DNA of 64,000 bases from Cellvibrio fontiphilus (GCF_035317345.1 NZ_JAYKTU010000003.1), one strand, 5' to 3'; shown: positions 1 through 8,832, counted from the stretch's first letter. Translations and numbers: made by a program. Notes: a model not told the origin generated them from the letters alone.

Positions 1-983
1 TTTTGAATCACACAATCCAATTGCTGAATATCAAAACGGCAGAGATGTATTTAATCAGCCGTCACGTCGATTTATTTGGCGATGCAGAAGTGATGTTGCT
101 CGCTGCCACCGGCGATGAGGTAAAACTCGATACCGAATGGAGCGCGGAGATAATGCCGGCCGATGTTAAAAAAATGATTGAACAAACATTGGCGCAGCAA
201 CAATCCTACAGCGACGAGAATATTTTTATCGGTTACTACCACACCAATAGCAGCACCGAGAGTGTGCTCTACACCCGCTTTCACGAAGCACACAACAGCC
301 AGCAAGATGAAATATTAAAATTATTTGCCGCCAATATCACACTCATATTCCAAAACCTGCACAACCGCGAACACATTCAGGAAACCCAAAAAGAATTACT
401 ACTGGTATTGGGCGATGCGATTGAACAGCGCTCCAAAGAAACCGGTTCCCATGTGCGTCGCGTTGCACTTATGTGTGAACTGATAGCACTGAAACTGGGC
501 CAGACAACTGAATACGCCGAGACACTTAAATATGCCTCACCCCTGCATGACATAGGCAAAATTGGTATTCCCGAAAGCATTCTGCACAAGCCCGGAAAAC
601 TCGATGCAGCCGAATGGGAAATTATGAAAACCCACGCGCAAATCGGTTACGAGCTGTTAAAAAATTCCACTCGCACCATTGCCAAAATGGGTGCGCGTAT
701 CGCCCTCAGCCACCACGAGCACTGGGACGGCAATGGCTATCCCAGCGGCTTGAAAGGTGAGGCTATTCCGCTGGAAGGGCGCATAGTAGCGCTGATTGAT
801 GTTATTGATGCACTGGGTTCCGAGCGCTCCTATAAAAAACCCTGGCAGGAAAATGACATCATCCAATATGTGCGCGAGCGCAGTGGCAAACAATTCGACC
901 CACAAATCGCCGAGGCGGCGCTGGAACTGTTTGATCACTTCCGCGATATTCGCCGCAATTTTCCCGACTACCCATCACATTAA
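1..983 (+). CDS. HD-GYP domain phosphohydrolase, 5'-truncated response regulator
   Basis: The reading frame is open to the window edge, so the true start lies upstream; a TTG at position 3 is only the first possible codon. Counting from it, 326 residues are visible. Residues about 1-125 look like the DUF3369 linker that normally follows a receiver domain. Residues 135-320 form an HD-GYP domain with H150, the HD pair at 182-183 (LHDIGKIGIP) and the HHEHWDGNGYP signature at 237-247. HD-GYP proteins hydrolyse cyclic di-GMP in the cytoplasm. The metal and GYP residues are present, so activity is likely. The stop overlaps the start of the next gene (TAATG), a histidine kinase that is the probable partner. 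The missing receiver domain is inferred from family architecture, not seen. Confidence 0.88.
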   Translation, partial: LNHTIQLLNIKTAEMYLISRHVDLFGDAEVMLLAATGDEVKLDTEWSAEIMPADVKKMIEQTLAQQQSYSDENIFIGYYHTNSSTESVLYTRFHEAHNSQQDEILKLFAANITLIFQNLHNREHIQETQKELLLVLGDAIEQRSKETGSHVRRVALMCELIALKLGQTTEYAETLKYASPLHDIGKIGIPESILHKPGKLDAAEWEIMKTHAQIGYELLKNSTRTIAKMGARIALSHHEHWDGNGYPSGLKGEAIPLEGRIVALIDVIDALGSERSYKKPWQENDIIQYVRERSGKQFDPQIAEAALELFDHFRDIRRNFPDYPSH

Positions 984-2368
984 TGACTATGCCAAAAAAC
1001 CTGTACGACACACTTTTGGATGTTTCCAAATCCTCCATGATTGATGCGGGGGATATGCAAACAGCAGGCTTATTAATTCTCACGGCAGCAATTCATGGCC
1101 TGGGCATTCAGCGCGCGGGAATTTGGTTGCTTACCGAAGACAAACAAGCCATCTGCGGCAAGATGTTAATCGATGGCGACGATTGTAAATTGGACACCGA
1201 TTTGTGCTTGGCGCGCCGCGACTTTCCCGATTATTTTGCCAGCCTGGATAGCGAGCGCGCGGTCGTCGCAAACGATGCACTCACCGACCCCAGCACCTGC
1301 GAATTTCGCGATGCTTATTTGATCCCTCACGGCATAAGCTCCATGCTCGATGCACCTATTCGTCACCACGGCATAATGCTTGGCATTATTTGCTGCGAAC
1401 ATCAGGGCGAGGCGCGCATCTGGACCAATGAAGAAATTGCTTTTGTAAGCGCGCTGGCCGACACCTACGGGCGCGCAGTGAGTGCCGCACAGCGCAATGA
1501 ATACGAGCGCAAACTGCAAGAAATTAATAATCAACTTGAACAAAAAATTCAGGAGCGCACCGAGGGCTTGCAGCGCGCACTGGAAAATTTACACACAGCA
1601 CAGGCCAAGTTAGTTGAAAGCGAAAAACTCGCTTCACTGGGGCGATTGGTCTCCAGCCTTGCCCACGAAATTAACACGCCACTCGGCATAGCCGTCACCT
1701 CATCCAGCCACTGCGCCAGTGAGTTAAAACGTGTGCAACAACTTTATCGCGATGAGCAATTAAATGAAGAGGAATTCGCGCAGTTTTTACAGGGAATGGA
1801 CGACGGCCTGCAACTGATTAATCACAACCTTACCCGCGCTGCAGGTTTGGTGCGTGACTTTAAATTATCCGGTGCCATTCACATTGCCGACGATCAGGAA
1901 GTGTTTGATCTGCGCGCCTGCATCGAGCTGTCACTCAAGGGCTTGCAGCCACTGCTGCGCAAACACCACATCAGCTGCGAGTTATTGCCGGGGGCTGCCC
2001 AGGCGTTTAATGGCTATCCCGGCGCTATTGCGCAAATCATTACCAACCTGATTACCAACTCCATCCATCACGCTTTTGCTGCAACCGAACAAAAACAAAT
2101 ACAAATCGCACTGGAACCGCAGGAGGGGCACATCCATTTGATCTACCGCGACAATGGCTGTGGCGTACCCACTGACATTCGCGACAAAATTTTTGAACCT
2201 TTTTTTACCACCGCACGTCGCACCGGCGGCTCGGGGCTGGGCTTGTCGATTGTCTACAATCTGGTGACACAGAAATTGGGGGGAGAGATTGCACTGGCGG
2301 AGGATCAAGCAGCGGGGGCGGGGTTTTTGATTCGCCTGCCGCATCAGATCGCTACATGTTCGAATTAG
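983..2368 (+). CDS. GAF domain sensor histidine kinase
   Basis: 461 residues with no membrane segment, so a cytosolic kinase. Residues about 20-170 form a GAF-like sensory domain, followed by a coiled coil (about 172-215), a HisKA dimerisation helix with the phospho-acceptor H228 (SSLAHEINTPLG) and a HATPase_c domain with an N box (TNLITNSIHHAF), a DNGCG G1 box, the IFEPFFTT F box and a GSGLGLSI G2 box. It starts inside the stop codon of the upstream HD-GYP gene, so the two are translationally coupled and probably form a pair in which the kinase phosphorylates the receiver of the c-di-GMP phosphodiesterase. The GAF ligand cannot be told from the sequence. Confidence 0.92.
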   Translation: MTMPKNLYDTLLDVSKSSMIDAGDMQTAGLLILTAAIHGLGIQRAGIWLLTEDKQAICGKMLIDGDDCKLDTDLCLARRDFPDYFASLDSERAVVANDALTDPSTCEFRDAYLIPHGISSMLDAPIRHHGIMLGIICCEHQGEARIWTNEEIAFVSALADTYGRAVSAAQRNEYERKLQEINNQLEQKIQERTEGLQRALENLHTAQAKLVESEKLASLGRLVSSLAHEINTPLGIAVTSSSHCASELKRVQQLYRDEQLNEEEFAQFLQGMDDGLQLINHNLTRAAGLVRDFKLSGAIHIADDQEVFDLRACIELSLKGLQPLLRKHHISCELLPGAAQAFNGYPGAIAQIITNLITNSIHHAFAATEQKQIQIALEPQEGHIHLIYRDNGCGVPTDIRDKIFEPFFTTARRTGGSGLGLSIVYNLVTQKLGGEIALAEDQAAGAGFLIRLPHQIATCSN

Positions 2369-2383
2369 AATTTGATTTTGAAT

Positions 2384-2407
2384 AAAAAAGCCGGACAGTA
2401 GTCCAGC
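2384..2407 (-). terminator. Rho-independent terminator
   Basis: On the minus strand a 7-bp stem (GCTGGAC/GTCCGGC, one G-T pair) with a 4-nt loop is followed by a run of T. It ends the transcript of the minus-strand gene that stops at 2467 and may also stop the converging kinase transcript. Confidence 0.7.
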
Positions 2408-2466
2408 CAATCAATTTCAATATAATTTGCGTTAATGCCGATGCAAAGGCTCCCTCTAAATTACAT

Positions 2467-3288
2467 TCAGCGATTATTTTTAAAAATTAACTCCTGACTA
2501 GCAAAAAAATTCTTCACTGAATCGGGAGCCGTATTATCAAACTCACCCAAACCCAACTCACGTCGTTTAGATAACATATTTTCGTAAATATCTTTCGCGC
2601 GCTGATTAACTACTAATTGCTCTTCCGATGAAAGGTTAATCTGATAAGTTTCCTTAAAAGTGCTTGCATCATTTATCTCGGGATATCGGTTACCACGAAG
2701 TGAAGCAGCGCCATATCTAGCCAAAACCTCTATGGCAGCTAAACGCTTTTCAGCGCCAGAACTATTGGGATCACCAAAAACACGCGCGTCGTGCATGAGC
2801 GCCAAATCCGCAAGGGCTTTTGATGAGCCGAGAATAGCCGCCATCCAAAGATACCCTTCTGCCGCAACAGGGCCGTATCCTTCCAACATGTAGTGATCTT
2901 TATCGAGGCAGATTTCAGCCAACCGATGCAACGCGCGAATATCACCATTATTCCCTAAGCTTCTGAGTGTATTTTCATCGTAGCTTTGATACTCCAGATC
3001 CGCGTCACCAAATAGCTCACCGTGCTGGGCAAACCACTTTTTCACTTCGGCTGTTTCTGCGGGTGTTCCCATAAATCCACGCAATTCCTCCACTCTTTTT
3101 TTGTCAGAGTACTGCTTAACAGTAGAATCAATAGATTGAAGAGGCGAGGATTGAGCAGGCTCGCGAGCCCCACTGGCAATTCCTCCTGTCAATTCACTGG
3201 GCGCAGTGCTGCCTGACACAAACCAATACATTCCACAGCCAATCGATAGCAGCGCAAGGCCAAGCAGTTTGAATTTAGGTGACTTCAC
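2467..3288 (-). CDS. Membrane-anchored or exported protein of unknown function
   Basis: 273 residues. The N-terminus (lysines, then hydrophobic residues about 8-26) is a signal anchor or signal peptide; no lipobox cysteine is in the right place. Residues about 105-190 (LRSLGNNGDIRALHRLAEICLD...GYLWMAAILGSSKALADLALMHD) resemble degenerate Sel1/TPR helices. I do not recognise a family. It lies 31 bp downstream of another exported minus-strand reading frame (3320-3918), so the two may be co-transcribed. A periplasmic location is inferred from the leader only. Confidence 0.7.
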   Translation of the reverse strand: MKSPKFKLLGLALLSIGCGMYWFVSGSTAPSELTGGIASGAREPAQSSPLQSIDSTVKQYSDKKRVEELRGFMGTPAETAEVKKWFAQHGELFGDADLEYQSYDENTLRSLGNNGDIRALHRLAEICLDKDHYMLEGYGPVAAEGYLWMAAILGSSKALADLALMHDARVFGDPNSSGAEKRLAAIEVLARYGAASLRGNRYPEINDASTFKETYQINLSSEEQLVVNQRAKDIYENMLSKRRELGLGEFDNTAPDSVKNFFASQELIFKNNR

Positions 3289-3319
3289 GATAGTGTCCTT
3301 TTGTGGTTTCGCAATCGGA

Positions 3320-3918
3320 TTATTTGCACTGATTTACATAGTTAATATTTAATGCAGACCGATTAGACGCACACTGCGCCATGTCTGCACCTTGTGTACG
3401 CGCATGGCCACTCACACAAGTACCGTTGGGACTAATAGTGTTCGAAGCAGAACCTGAGATGGGGCCATTGACACCACCTCCAACACTATTAGATGTACTC
3501 GGTGGACACAAAGCCGAGTTATCAGCATATTTTTCTTTGCATCAGTAACGCACTGTAAATAATTGTGTTCAATTTGCGCCTCTAGTAGCAAACACTCTTT
3601 TGAGGCAGAAATAGAAGCTACTGGTTGAGGTGCCTGTGCTTGAGGCGGTGATTGAGTGGCTTGAGGTGGAGGAGGAGATTGCGGCGACGGAGGGCAATAA
3701 GAAATATTCCAACCCTTTATTACACTCCTGGGCTCGCACTTCAGAGACTCATTCATGGAGCCGGTACAAACCAAATAGGTTTCAACTACTGGACTAGCAA
3801 TACACCCCTGTGCTGCCACGGGTAAATGGAATAACCCTACTGTTAACCAAAGCAGGTACATCCAAATTCTTTGCTTTGTAATAGATAAAATTAGAGAACC
3901 AGTTTTTTTAATTTCCAC
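3320..3918 (-). pseudogene. Secreted proline/glutamine-rich protein, frameshifted
   Basis: The first frame starts at 3918 and has a signal peptide ending near VAAQG, a cysteine-containing N-terminal part (CIASP...YLVCTG...LKCEP) and a PPPPQ/SPPQAQAPQP stretch. Around 3520-3527 the reading frame breaks at a run of five A on the coding strand. The -1 frame then continues smoothly (KKYADNSALCPPSTSN...) through a Gly/Ser/Asn-rich tail with more cysteines to a stop at 3320. Joined, the two parts give about 198 residues. The joined protein looks like one product, so either a one-base deletion, a sequencing error in a homopolymer, or slippage is involved. I do not recognise a family. Confidence 0.55.
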
Positions 3919-4244
3919 TTCATACTCCTTTTAATGTAATCGGTTACCTAAACCATATGGCGGCATCCTACCCCCCCCACTAATAGAATCAACGCATCCA
4001 TTTGCCCAATTTATTCGGCTTTTGAAATACATCACTGAATGATTACTGGGCACCAGTCCTGTACAGAAAATTATTACCTGCCTCCAGGCAGATCAGGTGA
4101 ATACTTCTTTTGAGCCGTCTGGGTAATCACACAGTGGGGTCAACAACAGGCTAGTTTCGCTGGAACACCGTCTCCTATCCGCCTACAATTCCCCCCTTTG
4201 CCCAATCCGGTCATACACGACCAAGCCCCCCTGAAACTGGCCCT
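3919..4244. other. Intergenic region between divergent genes
   Basis: 326 bp separating the minus-strand secreted gene from the plus-strand DnaT-like gene, so it must hold two divergent promoters. A run of eight C at 3971-3978 lies about 53 bp upstream of the minus-strand start. A short hairpin (CTGCC/GGCAG) occurs near 4079-4094. I see no convincing -35/-10 pair, RNA gene or reading frame. Confidence 0.5.
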
Positions 4245-5444
4245 ATGAGTTCATCGCTACTACCCGAACGCCCACTGCTGATTTCACCCTCGCTGGCCGC
4301 CACCATTGGGCTGGAGGAGGCTTGTATGCTGTCGATTCTGGGCGATATGGCCAATTACCTGCCGCTGCACCCGGCCAATAATCGCCAGTGGCTGGATATA
4401 GATGAAAGTTGGGTGAGCCGGTTTATGCCCTTTTGGACGGATTTTGATGTGCAGCGCATCAGCCGCAGCCTGAAAGACAAGGGGATTATTCTGCTAGCTT
4501 CCGCCCCTTATGTGGAAAGCCGCCGCCTGACTCTCGCCTTTGATGGCAGCAGTGCCACACTGCACACCGACGCCCAAACCGCGACGACGCCAACAACGCC
4601 CATAGCACCAGCAATTCATACAGGCGCAACCCTGATATCCCCCGCTTGGCAGCCGGACCAGGAATTGCTGCGCCAGATCGCCCAGTACAATATCCCGCTG
4701 GATTTTGTGCGCCTGCAGGTGCCCGAGTTTGTGACCTATTGGCGCGAGCGCGGCGAAGCCAACCATTCCTGGGGCGCCAAGTTTTTAAAAGATTTACTGC
4801 ATAAGTGGCGCAACCACGAAACCCAGCTGGCCCGTTTGCAGCGCGAGGAACAGGAGCGCTCCAAGCGTGACCGGGATACCGAATTCCTGCAGCGCGATTT
4901 GGAAACACCCATGCACAGCCAGTGGCGCCCCAGTAAGGATGCGCTGGAAGTATTGGTGAAACACGCCAATATCAGCCTCGCGTTTGTGGAGGATTCCATT
5001 CCCGAGTTTGTGGTTTATTGGCAGGAGCGCGGCGATGTGGGCCGCACCTGGAACAGTAAATTTATCCAGCACGTAAAACGCCAGTGGCAGCGCTACCACT
5101 CGGCACTGGAGCACGACACCGAACCCAAGCGCATTCCCGAGAACTGGAGCCCCAGCCGGGATGTCTATGACGTGCTTAAACTGGCCAATATCGATTTAAA
5201 ATTTGCCCAGCAGCAGGTGGCCGAATTTGTTTTATTCTGGCGCGACAGCAACCAGGTCTACGCCAGTTGGAATACCAAGTTTTTGCAACACGTGAAATAC
5301 CACTGGGCCAAACAACATGCCCTGGCAACCGTTAATTCGCAGCAGGTTAATTCAAATGCAGGACAGCAATTCGCTCATCAACCAGGTCGCACACGCGATA
5401 GCAGCCTCGCACAGCAACTCAACGACCGCAGCTGGGCAAGCTGA
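4245..5444 (+). CDS. Primosomal DnaT-like protein with three tandem DnaT-type repeats
   Basis: 399 residues. Residues about 15-100 resemble a winged-helix replication-initiator domain (LEEACMLSILGDMANY...ISRSLKDKGIILL). Three copies of a DnaT-like DNA-binding module follow at about 135-190, 227-282 and 301-355. Each has the pattern W-x-P/D-x-(D/E)...N-I-x-L-x-F...V-x-E-F-V-x-(Y/F)-W-(R/Q)...W-x-x-K-F. The second linker is highly charged. E. coli DnaT is about 179 residues with one such module, so three in tandem is unusual. The gene overlaps the start of a lambda-P-like loader gene, which points to replicative helicase loading or replication restart. I recall reports of domesticated lambda O/P pairs replacing DnaC or DciA in some bacteria; whether this is that pair is an inference. 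Confidence 0.8.
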   Translation: MSSSLLPERPLLISPSLAATIGLEEACMLSILGDMANYLPLHPANNRQWLDIDESWVSRFMPFWTDFDVQRISRSLKDKGIILLASAPYVESRRLTLAFDGSSATLHTDAQTATTPTTPIAPAIHTGATLISPAWQPDQELLRQIAQYNIPLDFVRLQVPEFVTYWRERGEANHSWGAKFLKDLLHKWRNHETQLARLQREEQERSKRDRDTEFLQRDLETPMHSQWRPSKDALEVLVKHANISLAFVEDSIPEFVVYWQERGDVGRTWNSKFIQHVKRQWQRYHSALEHDTEPKRIPENWSPSRDVYDVLKLANIDLKFAQQQVAEFVLFWRDSNQVYASWNTKFLQHVKYHWAKQHALATVNSQQVNSNAGQQFAHQPGRTRDSSLAQQLNDRSWAS

Positions 5445-6033
5445 CCGACGCACTGAACAGGCGACACCGACGGATGCGCATATCGATGCCATCAATCAGG
5501 TATTTGCGCTGTTTCGCATCAACTATCACAACCAGTATTACGCGGCCTTTAAAGACAATGAACTGCTCAATCAAGCCCGCCGCCTGTGGTTGAATTCACT
5601 CGCCCAATTTGCGCCGGAGACGATTTTGCGCGGCGCACGCAAAGTGATTGAGGAGTCGGAATACCTGCCTACCCTCAACCGTATGATTCGCGCCTGTCAG
5701 GGTGACCCGGAGAAATTTGGCCTGCTGGATGCCCACGCCGCTTATGTGGAGGCTTGCCGTGCGCCCAGCCCCAAGGCCGCACACAACTGGAGCCACCCGG
5801 CGGTGTACCATGCCGGCTGCGCCAGCGACTGGTACTTTTTGATGACCAATGCCGAGAAGGTCGCCTTCCCGATTTTTGAGCGCCACTATTTAAAACTCTG
5901 CGAGCGTGTCATGAACGGCGCCGAGCTGCCCGCGCCCAATGTGCCGCTGCTGCCGGAAACACTGGAAACCCCGCTCAGCAAAGAGGAAAACCTCAAGCGC
6001 ATGGAAGAACTGCGCAAACAACTCGATTTGTAA
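5356..6033 (+). CDS. Lambda P-like replication protein, putative helicase loader
   Basis: 225 residues from the ATG at 5356, preceded by a CAGCAGG ribosome-binding site; a longer in-frame start at 5317 has weaker support. Residues about 40-200 match the phage lambda P replication protein pattern (INQVFALFRINYHNQYYAAF...LARR-type helix, LNRMIRACQGDPEKFGLLDAHAAYVEAC). Lambda P recruits DnaB helicase and delivers it to the initiator at the origin. The first 89 bases overlap the 3' end of the DnaT-like gene in another frame, so expression is coupled. No integrase, capsid or other phage gene is nearby, which favours a domesticated chromosomal module over a prophage. Function is inferred from family and context. 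Confidence 0.78.
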   Translation: MQDSNSLINQVAHAIAASHSNSTTAAGQADRRTEQATPTDAHIDAINQVFALFRINYHNQYYAAFKDNELLNQARRLWLNSLAQFAPETILRGARKVIEESEYLPTLNRMIRACQGDPEKFGLLDAHAAYVEACRAPSPKAAHNWSHPAVYHAGCASDWYFLMTNAEKVAFPIFERHYLKLCERVMNGAELPAPNVPLLPETLETPLSKEENLKRMEELRKQLDL

Positions 6034-6069
6034 TTTCTGTTTAACTTTTTATGTTTGGTAACCCCGGTT

Positions 6070-6864
6070 ATGAATAAAAATGCTTCACAGTGGCTGCTAG
6101 GCCTGCTCCTCGTCGCTTTTCCTGTCGCCACACTGATCATGGTGTTGTGGATGATGTCGACGCCGATTTACCAGGTATTCGTCGATGAGGACGAACTCAC
6201 CAGCAGCACCCTGCTACCCGACTTCGCGGCCATTGAACAAACTCCCGAGCGCAAAGAGCAATTCCTGGCGATGCTGCGCCCCTTGATCGATGAAAAAAAT
6301 TCAAAATTATTGAAGTCGCGCGAGCGGCTGTTAAAAATCAAAAGTGAATGGGAAACCAGCCAAACAGTTACCGGTGTGAATAAGCGCAATCTGGAAAAAC
6401 TGCGTGCAAAATTCCACGTAACTTACGAGACCTACCCCGAGGATGCGCGCGCTATTGAGATACTCCTGCTGCGCGTGGACATGATTCCGCCGGCGATGGT
6501 CTTGGCGCAGGCAGCTGTCGAGTCTGGCTGGGGCACGTCACGTTTTGCGGAAGAGGCGCACAATTTATTTGGCCACTGGTGTTACACCCCGGGCTGCGGT
6601 TTGGTGCCCAGTCGCCGTGCCGCCAATGCCAAACATGAAGTTAAGAAATTTAACAATGTCGAAGAATCGCTTACGGCATACTTCAACAACATAAACACCC
6701 ACAACGCCTATCGCCCCTGGCGCCAGCTGCGCGCGCAGTTGCGCCACGACGAAGCGCAATTCACCGGCAGTGCAATGGTGGCGGAACTGGGTAAATATTC
6801 CAGTCGCGGTTCGAGTTACATCCATGAATTGCGCACCGTGATTCGCAGCAATAACCTCGAATAA
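6070..6864 (+). CDS. Bax-like glucosaminidase (peptidoglycan hydrolase)
   Basis: 264 residues from the ATG at 6070; an in-frame TTG at 6055 is less likely. Residues about 8-30 form a single membrane anchor, followed by a helical region and a C-terminal glucosaminidase domain (about 125-260). That domain shows the ILLLRVDMIPPAMVLAQAAVESGWGTSRFAEEAHNLFGHW core of E. coli Bax and FlgJ-like enzymes; the glutamate in AAVESGWG is the expected catalytic acid. The domain would act in the periplasm on the N-acetylglucosaminyl bonds of peptidoglycan. The gene follows the lambda-P-like gene by 36 bp but need not be functionally linked to it. Confidence 0.85.
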   Translation: MNKNASQWLLGLLLVAFPVATLIMVLWMMSTPIYQVFVDEDELTSSTLLPDFAAIEQTPERKEQFLAMLRPLIDEKNSKLLKSRERLLKIKSEWETSQTVTGVNKRNLEKLRAKFHVTYETYPEDARAIEILLLRVDMIPPAMVLAQAAVESGWGTSRFAEEAHNLFGHWCYTPGCGLVPSRRAANAKHEVKKFNNVEESLTAYFNNINTHNAYRPWRQLRAQLRHDEAQFTGSAMVAELGKYSSRGSSYIHELRTVIRSNNLE

Positions 6865-6893
6865 TCAAACCCACTCATCAGCAAGGATTTTCT

Positions 6894-7472
6894 ATGCGTA
6901 AACGATTGGTTAGCTCCCTTTGCAGCCTCGCACTGGCCAGCAGTGCGGGCGCCTTTGCCCAAGGGCAATCCCAACAAAATAACGGCCTGCCGCTGGCCTA
7001 CCACGTCTCTGGCCAAGCCACTTACACCCGCATCAAAGCCGCCGGGGAACACTTTTCTCCCAGCCTGTTTCAACTGCGCGCCGATGTAGAAGTCACCAAC
7101 GGCATACTCGATGGTATAGGTCTGCAAGGCATGCTTGGCGTGCCCATGAGCGACGACAAAAAACACGGCATGACCATGGACATTAGCCAGCAGAGCGGCG
7201 CTTACATCACCCTTGCCAATCCGGATTATCAACCAGGCGATATACGTGTTGTGGTTCTACTGGGTTACACCTCCACTGAGTTGGAAACCCACTTACCCAC
7301 CCTTGGCAACGCACAGAAAGATCGCTTTGGCGGATTCAGTTATGGCTTTTCCCTGCAAGATCGGGTTATGGAAGGCAAAAACTATTACTGGTCGCTGGAT
7401 TGCGCCCGCTATTTCAAAGATGACAATTTACGTATTGATGGCTGCGGCCTGGGAGTTTCTTATGCGTTTTAA
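6894..7472 (+). CDS. Small outer-membrane beta-barrel protein
   Basis: 192 residues with a clear signal peptide (cleavage near AGAFAQG). The mature part alternates polar and hydrophobic residues, contains strand-like segments (YHVSGQATYTRI, LFQLRADVEVTN, GFSYGFSLQDR, YYWSLDCARYF) and ends in ...GLGVSYAF. The terminal phenylalanine is typical of BamA-dependent outer-membrane barrels. Size and pattern suggest an eight-stranded barrel. Its stop overlaps the start of the next lipoprotein gene by 11 bp, so the two are co-expressed. I do not assign a family or substrate. Confidence 0.72.
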   Translation: MRKRLVSSLCSLALASSAGAFAQGQSQQNNGLPLAYHVSGQATYTRIKAAGEHFSPSLFQLRADVEVTNGILDGIGLQGMLGVPMSDDKKHGMTMDISQQSGAYITLANPDYQPGDIRVVVLLGYTSTELETHLPTLGNAQKDRFGGFSYGFSLQDRVMEGKNYYWSLDCARYFKDDNLRIDGCGLGVSYAF

Positions 7473-8748
7473 AGGATTGGCAGTTCCCCGCGCTCTGCTG
7501 TTGGGCGCAACTACACTGGGCCTGACGGCCTGTGGCGGCGGTGGCGATAGCGCCCGTGTAGCGCAAACCGTAGATGCCGGTAAAAACGGTATCGTCCGCG
7601 TTGAACTGGAGGACAACGAAGGCTACGCCCACTACCAAGGCCGGCTGCAGTTAAATCTGATTGGTCGCAACAGTGAAAATGTCGCCACCAACCTCAACAG
7701 CAAAGCCACGTGGAAATTAAGTGACGCCAGCTTGGGTAGCATCAACAACGGCTTGTTTACGCCCTCGGGAAAAGTTGGCGAATTGATCATAACCGTTGAC
7801 TACGCGGGCCTGAGCGATACACAGAACGTGATAGTGTCCGATGCCAACCTGGTCAGCCTTACGGTAAACCCTGTTGCGGCGCCAATTGATGAATGCCAGA
7901 ACGCCACCCTCACCGCCAATGCAGTATTTGATAATGGTTTAACCCTGGATTACGACCTGAATTGGGCGGTGACCGAAGGAGCCAGCCTTGCCAGTTTTAG
8001 CGATGTTAGCAGCGGCACACTAAGCACTAAAAATAGCGGTGCCGTCACTGTAGTGGTGAGTGCAAATAACAACGACGGTGAAAAAGTCAGCTCTACACCC
8101 GTCACCATTAATATTGCCGACTCACTGCGAAGCCTGACATTAACCTCCAACAAAGCGGCGGAGATGCGCGAAGGCGACTCGGCCACGGTGAGCATCAAAG
8201 GCACCTATGCCAACAACGCCTCGCTCGCTCTGCCTAACGCCAGCCTGACCGCCACCCCGAGCAGTTCGTTAACTATTGAGGGCACTAAAATTACCGCCAA
8301 AAACGGCACCTATGCCGGCACTGACGTAGAGCTTGTTGCCAGCTGTGGCGGCGAGAGCGACAGCCTGGATCTGGTGATATTGAAAAAAGAACTCAAATCT
8401 ATCGAGATCAAAAACAGCAACGGCGGCACGGATAATCTCTCAGTAACTGAGGGCAGCAACCTGGAACTGAATGTCACTGCGACTTTTGCCGACAATGCAA
8501 CGGACAGCAATTACGACTACAACCTCAACTGGTCGATTGTCGACTCCAAGTCAGACGATTTTGACGATGACCTGATTACCTTGGATCAAACCGGGAAATT
8601 GTCGGTGAGTTCAGATTTGGATCTCGCGCTGAATCAACAATTGCGGTTGGTCGTGCGCGCCGAAGTGCGCGATGAAGACAACCGCATTGCTACCAACGCC
8701 CAGGGCCAGCAATTGGTGGATGAAATTAATATTGTTGTACGCCCATAA
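7462..8748 (+). CDS. Ig-like (BIG2-type) domain lipoprotein
   Basis: 428 residues from the ATG at 7462; the longer upstream frame runs antisense to nothing but is only the neighbour gene in another frame. A lipobox (LGLTAC) precedes a glycine-rich linker (CGGGGD), so the protein is lipid-anchored. The rest is Thr/Ser/Asn-rich beta-sandwich sequence with repeated units of the form VxLTVNP...D...LTANAVFDNG...W...SASFSD...G...VTV, typical of bacterial Ig-like group 2 domains; three or four units are visible. The 11-bp overlap with the barrel gene suggests the two proteins work together at the cell surface. Such domains mediate adhesion or act as spacers; no catalytic motif is seen. Confidence 0.78.
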   Translation: MRFKGLAVPRALLLGATTLGLTACGGGGDSARVAQTVDAGKNGIVRVELEDNEGYAHYQGRLQLNLIGRNSENVATNLNSKATWKLSDASLGSINNGLFTPSGKVGELIITVDYAGLSDTQNVIVSDANLVSLTVNPVAAPIDECQNATLTANAVFDNGLTLDYDLNWAVTEGASLASFSDVSSGTLSTKNSGAVTVVVSANNNDGEKVSSTPVTINIADSLRSLTLTSNKAAEMREGDSATVSIKGTYANNASLALPNASLTATPSSSLTIEGTKITAKNGTYAGTDVELVASCGGESDSLDLVILKKELKSIEIKNSNGGTDNLSVTEGSNLELNVTATFADNATDSNYDYNLNWSIVDSKSDDFDDDLITLDQTGKLSVSSDLDLALNQQLRLVVRAEVRDEDNRIATNAQGQQLVDEINIVVRP

Positions 8749-8801
8749 ATGAGTTGAGCAACAGCTCGACTTAAAAAGTGGTCATCAACAACTACGCCTT
8801 A

Positions 8802-8832
8802 AAAAAACGCGCCAATCAACGGCGCGTTTTTT
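8802..8832. terminator. Bidirectional Rho-independent terminator
   Basis: An 8-bp stem (AACGCGCC/GGCGCGTT) with a 7-nt loop is flanked by A-run and T-run on either side. It lies between converging genes that stop at 8748 (plus) and 8869 (minus) and can serve both. Confidence 0.88.

Noticed and set aside
3505..3530. Programmed -1 frameshift of the dnaX type
   Set aside because: The coding-strand sequence around the break does not form an X XXY YYZ heptamer in the correct frame, so a simple indel or error in the A-run is more likely.
4245..6033. Prophage replication region
   Set aside because: Only the two replication-type genes are present; neighbours are a Bax-like hydrolase and envelope genes with no phage structural or lysis genes.
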